Below, piece by piece: positions 1-8,676 of a DNA stretch of 59,284 nucleotides. The notes beneath the pieces are model-generated. The model had not been told where the DNA came from, did not search any database, and was given only the letters and a program-made list of their open reading frames with translations. Origin of the DNA: Cytophagales bacterium (lineage in GTDB: Bacteria > Bacteroidota > Bacteroidia > Cytophagales > Bernardetiaceae); assembly GCA_004293815.1 (NCBI GenBank), contig RDZD01000029.1:1-59284 (forward strand), in the 5' to 3' direction. Made by a program: the position numbers and the translations under genes. Numbering within the stretch: the first letter of the stretch is position 1; each line of letters starts with the position of its first letter.

Positions 1-78
1 TATCCTGAACTGAAGAAGCTGTATGACCAGATAGTTAATAAGCACGCAGAGCAAATCGTTATCAAAAAAGTAAAGTAA
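1..78 (+). CDS. C-terminal end of an unidentified protein (partial)
   Basis: The window opens inside a plus-strand reading frame. It encodes 25 residues, beginning YPELKKLYDQIV and ending in a lysine-rich tail, with a TAA stop at 76-78. A strong hairpin with a T-tract follows 12 bases later, as expected at the end of a real transcription unit. The fragment is helical and charged, but too short to assign to a family. The start lies outside the window. Confidence 0.6.
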   Translation, partial: YPELKKLYDQIVNKHAEQIVIKKVK

Positions 79-90
79 ATGAGTGCTTCA

Positions 91-135
91 AAAAATGCTG
101 TGTTTTAGTAAACTTCGGAACACAGCGTTTTTTTA
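91..135. terminator. Bidirectional intrinsic terminator
   Basis: GCTGTGTT (97-104) pairs perfectly with AACACAGC (119-126), closing a 14-base loop. It is flanked by an A-run on the left and seven Ts on the right. It lies between the convergent unknown gene (plus) and the S9 peptidase gene (minus, ends at 144). The A-run becomes a T-run on the minus strand, so it can serve both. Confidence 0.8.
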
Positions 136-143
136 TTTTCACT

Positions 144-2483
144 CTACAAGACGCGTTCAAAAAGTTCAAAAATACGGCGGTACTCATCATACCAAGAACT
201 ATTATACACAAAACCATGATCTTCTAAAGGATAAACAGCCATCTCCCAGTTTGTCTTTCCTAAGTCAATGAGCCGCTGCGAAAGTCTGACCACATCCTGA
301 AAATGAACATTCGTATCTATGATACCGTGACAAATCAGCAAATCCCCTTTTAAGCCTTCAGCAAAATAAATAGGTGAGCTTTTTCTAAATGCTTCTGGGT
401 CTAAAACTGGTGTGTTTAGGATGTTAGACGTATAGCCATGATTATAATGTGCCCAGTCGGTAACTGAGCGCAATGCAGCACCCGCCTTAAACACATCGGG
501 GTGTTTAAAAAGTGCCATAAGCGTAATGAATCCCCCATAAGAGCCACCATAAATGCCAACACGTTTGGCATCTACACCACATTTTTCAGTCAAAAACTTA
601 ACACCGTCTACATGGTCACTAAGGTCAAGACCGCCCATGTGGCGATAAATACCTGTGCGCCATTTTTGCCCATAGCCTTCTGAAGCGCGATAATCAATAT
701 CGAGAACCGTATACCCCTTATCTATGAGCAAGTTATGAAACATATATTCTCTAAAATAATGACTCCAACCCTTGTGTACATTTTGGAGATAACCTGCGCC
801 ATGCACGAAAATAACGGCCTTACCGTTTGTACGGCCTGCTTTGCGATAAAGTCTAGCGTAGACATTAGCACCGTCATTGGCTTTGAAAGTGACTATTTCG
901 GGTACGTGCCAAGTGTATTTTTTGAACTCTTCGGTGAGCGAATTGGTGAGCTGAACACTGCTTGCCTGTGCTTTATTTTCTTGCAAATAAAGCTCCCATG
1001 GCTTATTCATAAAGGAATAGCGGTCAGCCAGCAGTCTTTCGTCGGGTGACATGACCACCTGATGAATGCCTTCTTTTTGTGTGATTTGAATCATTTCCCC
1101 GCCCTTCACCGCCATACGGTAGAATTGGTGCTCACCAGGGTGGTTTTTGTTGGCTGAAAAATAAAAAAATTGTTTGCCTTTTGAGAGCTGCAAGTCCGAG
1201 ACCTCAAAAAGTCCTTCGGTAAGCACTTGTGCTTTGCGCGTGGGCAGGTGATAGGTGTAAACATGTGAATACCCACTTTCTTCTGATTGATAAAAAAAGG
1301 TTTCATTATCTGCCAAAAAGCCAATCGTACCGCGTTCTTCGTATTCGTTTATACCAGGCCCACCTATCCAAGCTTCATCATGTTGTGTGAGAAGGGTCTC
1401 TAATTTGCCGTTTTCAAGCTGTAAAAGCACAATCCAGCGGTCTTTGTTGTCCTGTGAACGAACATCCATAAGTGCGTATTGAGAGTTACTAGACCAGAGC
1501 ACCTGTGTAGGAACAACAGGACGGTCGGACTTTGTATAGCTATAACCGTATTCTTTGTAGTAAGCGGGTTGGTTTTGTATACCGGGCAGGGAACTAAAGG
1601 ATAGCTTATAAACTGTATCTTTTTCTACATCAAATAAAAAACTTTCATACAGATAGCTTTCCTGTCCCACTTTGGCGCGAGTTTCCAAGTCTACAGTAAA
1701 GCCAGATTTAGGTACGTAATGAGGTACTGCCGTTGCCTTGTTTTCAAGGCTTTTGTAGGCGTTAAAGACCACAAATTTACCGCTGGGACTCGGAGAAAAG
1801 TCATATGCAGACAAGTCGCCCAGAAAAAAGGGTTTGGGCCATTTTGGCTTAGCAGGCTCGCTGGCTAGTGCATTAGCGTGAGCCTTAATCAATCGTTTTT
1901 CTTCATTAACCAACCATTCTTCGGCAGCAGTTAGTGACTGAGTACTTGATTTGTGACCTTCTTTTAAATTTGTAAGTTGTGCCCAAAAACCCGATTGGCG
2001 ATTGAAAACATGTAAATTGTTATTTTTTTCATAAAAAATTTTTGTGCCATTAGCATCAAAACTCGGATTACTTTCATAATCTAGGGTTTGGCACAGCCTG
2101 AACTTTTGTTTCGTATCCGTATTATAGAGATATAAATCGCCGCCTGACTCAAATACTTTGTTCTTGAAATTGATATCATAGCTTCCTTTTAAGGGCACCA
2201 TCTGTTCTTTTTCGTCTGAAGATACCAAGTAAGGCTTGCCTTCTGGCTGATTGTTCTTAAGATTTTGTGCAAAAAGCTGTGGCTTGCCGCCAAGGTCGTG
2301 AGTCCATTTGAAATAAATCTTGCTGCCATCTTCACTAAAAAAGGGCTCCTGTGGCAAATTTCCTACAAAATCATGCCCGTTCATTATTTGCGCAAGTGAA
2401 GGAACGTTTTGTGCATGAGCTAAGCTCACCCCAAGAACTACACAAAAGAAGAGAGAAACAAGAAAAGCTTTTTTGAAAAGCAT
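144..2483 (-). CDS. Secreted S9-family prolyl peptidase (DPP IV-like)
   Basis: A 779-residue serine peptidase of family S9, which cleaves peptides, often after proline, in the periplasm or at the surface. Residues 1-25 are a signal peptide ending in AHAQ. Residues about 40-510 form the beta-propeller that gates substrate size. About 530-779 is the alpha/beta-hydrolase domain. The triad is visible: Ser648 in GGSYGG, Asp723 in the segment after HG, and His756 in EDHGF. Length is typical of bacterial DPP IV-like enzymes. ATG start. Its start lies 52 bases downstream of the 7TM-SpoIIE gene stop, so co-transcription is possible. A weak TAnnTTTG-like box (TACTTTCG) about 35 bases upstream could give it its own promoter. 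The exact S9 subfamily (B or C) and cleavage preference are not settled. Confidence 0.9.
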   Translation of the reverse strand: MLFKKAFLVSLFFCVVLGVSLAHAQNVPSLAQIMNGHDFVGNLPQEPFFSEDGSKIYFKWTHDLGGKPQLFAQNLKNNQPEGKPYLVSSDEKEQMVPLKGSYDINFKNKVFESGGDLYLYNTDTKQKFRLCQTLDYESNPSFDANGTKIFYEKNNNLHVFNRQSGFWAQLTNLKEGHKSSTQSLTAAEEWLVNEEKRLIKAHANALASEPAKPKWPKPFFLGDLSAYDFSPSPSGKFVVFNAYKSLENKATAVPHYVPKSGFTVDLETRAKVGQESYLYESFLFDVEKDTVYKLSFSSLPGIQNQPAYYKEYGYSYTKSDRPVVPTQVLWSSNSQYALMDVRSQDNKDRWIVLLQLENGKLETLLTQHDEAWIGGPGINEYEERGTIGFLADNETFFYQSEESGYSHVYTYHLPTRKAQVLTEGLFEVSDLQLSKGKQFFYFSANKNHPGEHQFYRMAVKGGEMIQITQKEGIHQVVMSPDERLLADRYSFMNKPWELYLQENKAQASSVQLTNSLTEEFKKYTWHVPEIVTFKANDGANVYARLYRKAGRTNGKAVIFVHGAGYLQNVHKGWSHYFREYMFHNLLIDKGYTVLDIDYRASEGYGQKWRTGIYRHMGGLDLSDHVDGVKFLTEKCGVDAKRVGIYGGSYGGFITLMALFKHPDVFKAGAALRSVTDWAHYNHGYTSNILNTPVLDPEAFRKSSPIYFAEGLKGDLLICHGIIDTNVHFQDVVRLSQRLIDLGKTNWEMAVYPLEDHGFVYNSSWYDEYRRIFELFERVL

Positions 2484-2535
2484 AAAGTATTCTTTTTTAA
2501 ATTTTAAAAACTATACGAAAGTAGACGTTTTTGCT

Positions 2536-4680
2536 CTAAACCTGATCATCCCTAAGCATAAAACCCACTACTAAAATGTCATCTTTTTGTGGTGCGTCCT
2601 CAGCCCATTTATGAAACTCTTTTCTCAAGGCTTGTTTCTGCTCATGGAATGGCAAATGACTGTTTTTGAGCAATAGATTTTTGAAAAAAACTTTATTCAT
2701 TTTTTGGTTGTCGCTTAGGCGATTTTGATGACAGTAACCATCAGAGCACATATAAATTTTGGTATTGCTGGATATGCTGATTGTCTGTTTCTCGAATGGC
2801 TTTGGTATTTTTTCAGTACGCCTGACCCCGCCTATATGCCTTGCACTGCCACGAATTTCTCGTATCTGTTCGGCCTCCACAAGATACAAAGAACTGTGTG
2901 CACCTGCAAAACTTATCGTTTGCTTTTTGGGATTCATTCTACATAAAGCAATATCCATTCCGTCATTGTTGTTGGTTTCGCTTTGACGAAACTGAACCAC
3001 AATGCTTCTATGAAGAGCTTCTAGAATTTCTGTTACCTCATCGTGCTGTGCTAGCGCATCATCCAACAGCTTGCTGCCTAAAAGCGAGATAAAAGCCCCA
3101 TGCACACCATGCCCTGTACAGTCAGCTACTGCTGTGTAGATCTCATCACCTTTGCGCCTAAGCCAATAAAAATCGCCTGAAACAATATCCTTGGGCATAA
3201 ATAGCTCAAAGTGATTGTAGAAAAAGCCTTGTGTGTATTGAGCTGATGGCTGCATAGCGTCTTGTATAATCTTGGCAGAACTGATACCAGCCGTCAGCAT
3301 TTTATTTTTTTCGTCCAGTAAAAGCCTTTGGCTTTCAAGCTCCTGAATATTCTGAGCTAGTGTTTCGTTAGAGGCATTGATTTCAATTGTTCGCTCTTCC
3401 ACGCGTCTTTCAAGAAGGTCGTTCTGAGCTTTTATGCTGTCTTGTTGGCTGCGCATGGCTTCATAAGCTACGAGTTGAGCCGCCGCTTTTTCCTGCTTAT
3501 AAACATTAATCTTATTAGCCACACCAAAAGCCAACAGAATCATCTCTGAACCAGAGCCTATTTGTGCACCGTAGTAAGTCCATATATTGGTGGGTACTAG
3601 GTTAGCATCTTGCAATACAAATACCATAGTCCCAACGAAATAAGCAGACCATGCCAAAAGAAAAAATGTAGCAGGTCTGTAGCCTTTTTGACGTGCGCGA
3701 ATACCCGCGCCAAATATGATTAGAATCACCAAAGCCGCCATGCTTTCTAATATTCCTTTATTGATACTTATAGGAACATGAAAAAGGTTTAGCACCGCCA
3801 TGAGCACATAAATAGATAAAATGATATAAAGCGAGTAGTAAAACCTCGGCATTAAAACTTTAATATTTAGAAACTTGTAGGCGAAAACAGGAATAGGCAG
3901 AGAAAATATAGCAATCAGTCCTATGATGTATTGAGAGGTAATGGCACTTTGAGCAGGGAAGACAAATTCAAAAAACTGACCTGTCAAAATACTAAGAGTA
4001 GATGCAGAAGTTATCACTGTCAAAGAGTACCACAAGTACAAGCGTTCCCCCGTCGCAAAAAAGATACAAATATTGTACAAAAACATAACGAGCACTATGC
4101 CAAAATAAAGCCCTTGCCCTAAATCATACAAGTGATTATCCTCAATAAGAGCGTTATCAGTATAAAAAGCGCCACTTATCTGCATGGTATAGTCAGTCTG
4201 TAGCATAAGATAGTATGTTGCTGTATCTGCTTGCCCTAGCTCAAGTATGCGTTCCGTATGGTGATACGAGACTTTTGAATACGCAATATCATTTCCTGTT
4301 TGCGATTGATGAAACAGCTGATTAGCCTTAAAACCATAGAGACTAATTAAGCGATAATCCGAGGAGCTTCTAATTTTGAGGTAAATCTGCTTAGGAACTG
4401 TTTTAATGACTGTGAATTTGAGCCATATATTTCCACTTTGATTTCCAAAATTAGCATTATCAGTACTGCCATTAAATCCTTTCCATGCACTGGCGGGCAG
4501 TTTTTGTACATCTTCTAACGAGAACTTTTGGGAGTTGTCTTGATAGTAAATAAAAGCGTCTAGCTCACACTTAGTTTGCTCATTACTAAGTAAATACTGT
4601 GCACAAAGAAGCCTGGGAGCTACAGCTATCATGCCCCAAAGCAATGTGCTAAAAATCAATATGTACCAATGCTTACTCAA
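2536..4680 (-). CDS. 7TM-DISM sensor fused to SpoIIE-type PP2C phosphatase
   Basis: Membrane sensor-phosphatase of about 714 residues. In order: a signal peptide ending in LLCAQ, a periplasmic 7TMR-DISM-like sensing domain (about 30-165), a block of seven hydrophobic helices (about 190-385), a coiled coil (about 390-475), and a cytoplasmic SpoIIE/PP2C domain (about 500-714). The metal-binding phosphatase motifs are intact: VSGDFYW, DCTGHG, CSDGY and DDILV. Such enzymes dephosphorylate anti-anti-sigma-like proteins; no such partner is nearby. The frame also opens at a TTG at 4740, but that would add 20 residues in front of the signal peptide and would overlap a good promoter (4709-4740). I therefore prefer the TTG at 4680, which gives a normal signal peptide beginning MSKHWYILIF. 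No ATG is available upstream of the hydrophobic core. Confidence 0.85.
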   Translation of the reverse strand: MSKHWYILIFSTLLWGMIAVAPRLLCAQYLLSNEQTKCELDAFIYYQDNSQKFSLEDVQKLPASAWKGFNGSTDNANFGNQSGNIWLKFTVIKTVPKQIYLKIRSSSDYRLISLYGFKANQLFHQSQTGNDIAYSKVSYHHTERILELGQADTATYYLMLQTDYTMQISGAFYTDNALIEDNHLYDLGQGLYFGIVLVMFLYNICIFFATGERLYLWYSLTVITSASTLSILTGQFFEFVFPAQSAITSQYIIGLIAIFSLPIPVFAYKFLNIKVLMPRFYYSLYIILSIYVLMAVLNLFHVPISINKGILESMAALVILIIFGAGIRARQKGYRPATFFLLAWSAYFVGTMVFVLQDANLVPTNIWTYYGAQIGSGSEMILLAFGVANKINVYKQEKAAAQLVAYEAMRSQQDSIKAQNDLLERRVEERTIEINASNETLAQNIQELESQRLLLDEKNKMLTAGISSAKIIQDAMQPSAQYTQGFFYNHFELFMPKDIVSGDFYWLRRKGDEIYTAVADCTGHGVHGAFISLLGSKLLDDALAQHDEVTEILEALHRSIVVQFRQSETNNNDGMDIALCRMNPKKQTISFAGAHSSLYLVEAEQIREIRGSARHIGGVRRTEKIPKPFEKQTISISSNTKIYMCSDGYCHQNRLSDNQKMNKVFFKNLLLKNSHLPFHEQKQALRKEFHKWAEDAPQKDDILVVGFMLRDDQV

Positions 4681-4708
4681 ATTGCGCTCGCAAGTCTTAT
4701 TTAGACTA

Positions 4709-4740
4709 CAAATGTACAAAATTTGAGCAAATTTAGACAA
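4709..4740 (-). promoter_or_regulatory. Bacteroidota-type promoter for the 7TM-SpoIIE gene
   Basis: Reading the minus strand: TTG (4740-4738), 21 bases, then TACATTTG (4716-4709), an exact match to the TAnnTTTG -7 consensus. The predicted transcript start is about 20 bases before the TTG codon at 4680. The -33 TTG is the same triplet that opens the longer frame, which argues against the longer start. Confidence 0.6.
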
Positions 4741-4800
4741 TTACCAAGCTTTGTTCGAAAATATTAATTCGTTTCAATGCACTCCTCTAATGCGAGCAGC

Positions 4801-5151
4801 TCAGCAATGTGCGTTTGGATTAGGAAAGGTGTCTAAATCCTCGTCTGGGGCACGCGGAGTAAGACATTGAAAATCTTTCTCTATCAATATCTTGCGTGCT
4901 TTGTTTTCTATGCCTACTTGGTCACTGCTAGCCCAGCTATTTAAAAGCTGAGCAGGAACCAACACGAGCAAGATGCCTTCTGCAAAGTCTACATAAATCT
5001 CAGACACGGAATTGCTTCCGCCTAATTTATACACTAGATTTTGCGTGGCAAAGTGTGTTGTTTCGCTCACAATTTCATTTTGTTCAAGTGCTTTAACCTC
5101 GCTCTGGGTAAGTCTAAGCCTTATGCTGTCTCCTTTTATGCGTAGTTTCAT
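4801..5151 (-). CDS. Small DUF7009-like protein
   Basis: A 116-residue cytoplasmic protein with no signal peptide or membrane segment. The N-terminus (MKLRIKGDSIRLRLTQSEV) and the C-terminal FPNPNAHC resemble a small Bacteroidota family that I recall as DUF7009; the family name is from memory. Its function is unknown. It contains two cysteines near the C-terminus. It starts 27 bases after the stop of the WD40-OmpA gene on the same strand, so the two are probably co-transcribed. Confidence 0.7.
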   Translation of the reverse strand: MKLRIKGDSIRLRLTQSEVKALEQNEIVSETTHFATQNLVYKLGGSNSVSEIYVDFAEGILLVLVPAQLLNSWASSDQVGIENKARKILIEKDFQCLTPRAPDEDLDTFPNPNAHC

Positions 5152-5178
5152 GGCTATAGAGATAATGAAGGAACTCGT

Positions 5179-6771
5179 TTAGAGAGATATAATAGTAACT
5201 TCCACACGACGATTTAGTTTTCGGGTATCCTCCTGTTCGTTAGATGCCACTGGCCTAGAGCCACCAAAAGCCCTTGTCAAAATACGCTTTTCGGCAATCC
5301 CTTCGCCCGTAAGGTAATTTTGCACCACCCTCACACGGTCAGCAGAAAGTCTCAAATTGATGCTCTGTTGGCCTACATTGTCTGTATGACCAGAAAGCTC
5401 TATGACTAGCTTGGGATATTTAAGCATCAGTTCTTTGAGACGTTCTAACTCTGGTCTAGACATAGGGAGCATTTCTGAAGTCCCTTGTTTGAATTGTATA
5501 TTTTTAAGGTTGAGAGTTTTACCCACTTCCAAATCGCTTTCGTTCAAGCTTGCTTTGTTCTCATCGGTTGGCGGTATGGTTTCTTTTACTTTCACCCGAA
5601 CAGTATCTTTGATAACGACCTTCTCGCGCACGGTGACGGTGTCACGAATAACTACTTTTTCGCGAATGGTGTCGCGGATAACTACAGGCGGATCAGTACG
5701 CTTCGCCAAGGGACTGTCAGTAGGATCCACAGGATCTACTTTTTTAACAATATCTTTGGGCTGTCGCCATATTCGCGCTGTACCATCATAACTTGCTGTG
5801 GCAATCACATCTTCGGTTGGTGAAAAGCGTGCTGTTCTCACAATGCGCGTATGGCCAGAAAGAAGAGCAACTCTGGCATTGCTCTCCCAGTCCCAAACTT
5901 TGGCTACCGCCGCATCTGCACCCGTTACGAGCAGTTTACCGTCTGCACTAAAAGAGGCCAGCGAGTAATTATTAGGTGTGGTCACTTGCAGCTCTTTTAC
6001 GAGTGAACGGCTTGCAATATCATAAATCAGTACTTTGCCGTCCCAGGCCCAAGCAGTCATCAAATTGGGTTTAGGGCCACAAATCACATCGTTAAAATCG
6101 CTGTTTTTACGCATGATACCGCTGGAATATTTGCCTGTTTCGCCAGAAGCGTCTATAACAATAAGATCATTACCAACCGACACATAAAGCTGGTTAGTTA
6201 GCAAAGAGAATGTACCGCCTGTGATGGTGCCGTACCAAGAGCCATCAGGTTTGTTGGTAGAAAAGAAGCGACGCGGTGTTTGCCCTTCGCCAATACCCAC
6301 ACGCATGATATAACCACTGTCTCCTCCATAAAAAAGAGTATTGTTATCTGCCGAAAAGGTTGCAAAACTGATACCTTTTTGAGAAATGCCTTTGTTGGGG
6401 TGAACATCAGCCGTAAAAACACGCAACTGGTTGCCTGTAGAGACATCCCAAACTCGTGCCGTTCCATCGCTGCCTGCACTCGCTAACATACGACCATTTG
6501 GGCTAAAAGAAACCTCTATCACATTGCCAGCATGTCCTTTCATGGAACTTTTCATTTGTCCACTAGCCACATCCCAAACGAAAATATTGCCATCCATACC
6601 GCAGGTGGCCAAGCTTTTACCGTCCGGACTGAAACGCAAATTGTGCAGGCCGCCAGTGTGTCCGCGTAGAATGTGAACTGTTTCGTACTGGCGTGGCTCC
6701 TGCGCGTATAGCGCAAATGCACAAAGACAGATTAGAAGACAGAGAAGTGGACGAACAAAGGTTGGTTTCAT
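5179..6771 (-). CDS. WD40 beta-propeller fused to OmpA-type peptidoglycan-binding domain
   Basis: A 530-residue exported protein. Residues 1-24 are a signal peptide (ending LYAQ). About 28-335 hold WD40 repeats, seen as repeated GH...FSPDG...D..VWD blades. About 345-410 is a low-complexity linker in which REKVVI(R/K)DTV-like units repeat three times. About 415-530 is an OmpA/Pal C-terminal domain with the conserved segment SGHTDNVG followed by RADxVRxxL-like and NRRVEV stretches, which binds peptidoglycan diaminopimelate in the family. The architecture suggests a periplasmic scaffold anchored to the wall. WD40-OmpA proteins are frequent in gliding Bacteroidota, but no direct role can be read here. 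ATG start. The DUF7009-like gene follows 27 bases downstream. Confidence 0.88.
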   Translation of the reverse strand: MKPTFVRPLLCLLICLCAFALYAQEPRQYETVHILRGHTGGLHNLRFSPDGKSLATCGMDGNIFVWDVASGQMKSSMKGHAGNVIEVSFSPNGRMLASAGSDGTARVWDVSTGNQLRVFTADVHPNKGISQKGISFATFSADNNTLFYGGDSGYIMRVGIGEGQTPRRFFSTNKPDGSWYGTITGGTFSLLTNQLYVSVGNDLIVIDASGETGKYSSGIMRKNSDFNDVICGPKPNLMTAWAWDGKVLIYDIASRSLVKELQVTTPNNYSLASFSADGKLLVTGADAAVAKVWDWESNARVALLSGHTRIVRTARFSPTEDVIATASYDGTARIWRQPKDIVKKVDPVDPTDSPLAKRTDPPVVIRDTIREKVVIRDTVTVREKVVIKDTVRVKVKETIPPTDENKASLNESDLEVGKTLNLKNIQFKQGTSEMLPMSRPELERLKELMLKYPKLVIELSGHTDNVGQQSINLRLSADRVRVVQNYLTGEGIAEKRILTRAFGGSRPVASNEQEDTRKLNRRVEVTIISL

Positions 6772-6833
6772 AGAGTAATGACTTTTAATTTAAGATAAAA
6801 CTAAAATACTGGTGTATGGGTTAGATTCAAACT

Positions 6834-7304
6834 TTAATCAAAATACTTCTTTGAGAAAATTTCATTGATAATAAAGCTATTTCTCAAACTATCAGGACTT
6901 TGTAGAATAGAAGAAATTTCTGCATTCGTGTTATTTTCTTCTTTTTCTACTATTTTGTAATGCTCGTTGCGCTCAAATTTTGTTTGATTTTCGTGTTCTT
7001 CTGTAAGCTTCTGACGCTTTTTGGGCTCTTTGTCAAAGATAGGATGCGGAGGTATTTTCAGATCTGCAATGCGTTTTTTGGGTTCTGCTTCTTTGTTCTT
7101 TGGGGGAGGCAGCAGCACAGGTGTTGTCAAGTCGTCTTTTAGGCCGCTATAGGTTTTATAGTTGGGCATGGTTGTTTTTGTAACTACCCCCACTTTATTA
7201 CGAGGTGCATTTTCCGCTTTTTGTCTTTTAGAATGAATAGCCATAAATACAAAAACGCTAATGGCACCAATGATGAGCATGACGAGAGCTACAGTGAGTT
7301 GCAT
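6834..7304 (-). CDS. Small membrane-anchored hypothetical protein
   Basis: A 156-residue protein of unknown function. One N-terminal transmembrane helix (about 3-24, LTVALVMLIIGAISVFVFMA) is followed by a basic, polar, Lys/Glu/Pro-rich tail with little predicted fold (for example a PPPKNKEAEPKK segment). The helix followed by RQK suggests the tail is cytoplasmic. The WD40-OmpA gene begins 62 bases after its stop, so they may share a transcript. A TATCTTTG box lies upstream on the minus strand (7375-7368). No family recognised. Confidence 0.65.
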   Translation of the reverse strand: MQLTVALVMLIIGAISVFVFMAIHSKRQKAENAPRNKVGVVTKTTMPNYKTYSGLKDDLTTPVLLPPPKNKEAEPKKRIADLKIPPHPIFDKEPKKRQKLTEEHENQTKFERNEHYKIVEKEENNTNAEISSILQSPDSLRNSFIINEIFSKKYFD

Positions 7305-7362
7305 TTTTTTGAAGGGGTAAAATGTTTTTATTACTTATAAGATGTATTAAACGCTCAAAGTG

Positions 7363-7395
7363 TTGCTCAAAGATATAAAAAAGTATGTATTTTTG
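7363..7395 (+). promoter_or_regulatory. Promoter of the methyltransferase gene, overlapping a divergent -7 box
   Basis: TTG (7363-7365), 22 bases, TATTTTTG (7388-7395). This predicts a leader of about 75 bases before the ATG at 7478. Within the same segment the minus strand reads TATCTTTG (7375-7368), a -7 match for the divergent gene ending at 6834, although its -33 element is poor. The two promoters would compete for the same DNA. Confidence 0.5.
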
Positions 7396-7477
7396 CGTCA
7401 AATGCACAAAATATCTTATTCAGTGCATGATTTGATGTATTTTGTTTTCGTTATCTTGCTCTAGTGCTCCTTTTTTT

Positions 7478-8311
7478 ATGTCCCAGCAACCCTGCATTGC
7501 CTGCCATGCCAGTACAAAGAACTGGCTTGTCAATGATAATTTTAGAAATACCCCCCTTAAAGTTTGTGTAACTTGTGGGCATGTTCAAATTGCGACTCCT
7601 CCCCCTAATCCTGAGCAGATTATCCAATACTACGAAGGGGAATATAGTAAAAAAAGGGCTGTTTATGTCAATGAAACCTACATGGACATCATGAAAAAAC
7701 GTGCCAAAGCGCAAGCAGATTATGTGAGACAATTTGTGCCACTGGAACAGGCTAAAATGCTCGATATAGGCTCGGGTTATGGCCTCTTAATAAAAGAGTT
7801 GAGTAAATATAGTAAAGAAGTCAGCGGACTAGAGTACGATGACCGCTGTATAACCTATACCGAACAAGTGCTACAGCAAAAAGTAAAAAAGATTTACAAT
7901 GAAACCGACTTGCTAGACATTGAGAACCACGATGTGGTATTCATGAGCCACGTTTTAGAGCATTTTATGGAAGCTGATAAAGTACTGTCTGCTCTCAAGT
8001 CTAAAGCGCGTTTTATTTTTATAGAGATTCCTTCCTACACGCCTGGCATTAACGAACAGTGGGAGGATTTACAAGGCCACACCCAATTTTTCTCGCTTGC
8101 TAATTTTAAGCAATTTTTACAAAATCAAGGTTTGCAAATTCTCGACATAGACGGCTACGGCATCTCCCAACCTTTTTACTGGCTCAAAAACAGGCGTAGG
8201 CTGCGTAACTGGTTTTGCAAATACATCTTTCAGGACTGGTTTATGCAGCAATACGATCGCCCCAACCCCAATGGCATTTGGCTGAGAGCATTAGTAGCCA
8301 CTGGACGGTAA
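7478..8311 (+). CDS. Class I SAM-dependent methyltransferase with N-terminal zinc ribbon
   Basis: A 277-residue methyltransferase. Two CxxC pairs (Cys6/Cys9 and Cys30/Cys33) make a small zinc-ribbon-like module. The SAM-binding motif I is LDIGSGYG (about 95-102), followed by an acidic strand (SGLEYD) and the motif SHVLEHF typical of the Methyltransf_11/23 fold. Zinc-ribbon plus Rossmann proteins of this type often act on sugars or lipids, but the substrate cannot be read. The frame opens earlier at a TTG (7442), but the extra residues are unconserved-looking and the ATG at 7478 starts directly before the first CxxC, so I use the ATG. Transcribed alone between a divergent gene and a 365-base gap. 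Confidence 0.85.
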   Translation: MSQQPCIACHASTKNWLVNDNFRNTPLKVCVTCGHVQIATPPPNPEQIIQYYEGEYSKKRAVYVNETYMDIMKKRAKAQADYVRQFVPLEQAKMLDIGSGYGLLIKELSKYSKEVSGLEYDDRCITYTEQVLQQKVKKIYNETDLLDIENHDVVFMSHVLEHFMEADKVLSALKSKARFIFIEIPSYTPGINEQWEDLQGHTQFFSLANFKQFLQNQGLQILDIDGYGISQPFYWLKNRRRLRNWFCKYIFQDWFMQQYDRPNPNGIWLRALVATGR

Positions 8312-8676
8312 GAGAATCTGCTCTAAGCTTTTGGCCGCAATTTTTCCTCGAGTGGAACTTTTATGTTGAGTCATATAGGTTAGAACTACAGGAAGAACAA
8401 AGCTTCTACAATCACTCTAGAGTCTTGTAATAGAGGACTCTCCACACGCTCTTAGCTTTGAGTTTTGTGCGCAGCTAAGTTGTACAAAACGATCACGCGC
8501 TTATACTTCAGCAGAAACTTTGGAATGCTTTGCGGCTACACTGGCATAACTTTTTTGTTCTTGGTGCAACCATCAAGTGTTTTTTTGTGTCTTGAGAACA
8601 CAAGCATCAACTGCTATACACACTATAGAATCACGTTTTAATCATTTACAATTACTTTAAAACTTTAAAACAGAAA
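8312..8676. other. Intergenic gap, no gene seen
   Basis: A 365-base gap between the methyltransferase and the PKD/IPT protein. It holds a short inverted repeat, AGAGTC/GACTCT around 8412-8434, with no T-tract, so it is only a weak terminator candidate. The last 60 bases are A/T-rich, consistent with a promoter and leader, but I find no exact TAnnTTTG match. A 71-codon frame at 8215-8430 overlaps the methyltransferase and looks spurious. Confidence 0.5.

Noticed and set aside
8215..8430. A 71-codon plus-strand frame at the end of the methyltransferase gene
   Set aside because: Overlaps a supported gene, has no promoter or domain, and reads as low-complexity shadow.
8412..8434. AGAGTC/GACTCT inverted repeat as a terminator
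   Set aside because: Six base pairs only, 11-base loop and no T-tract; chance occurrence is likely.
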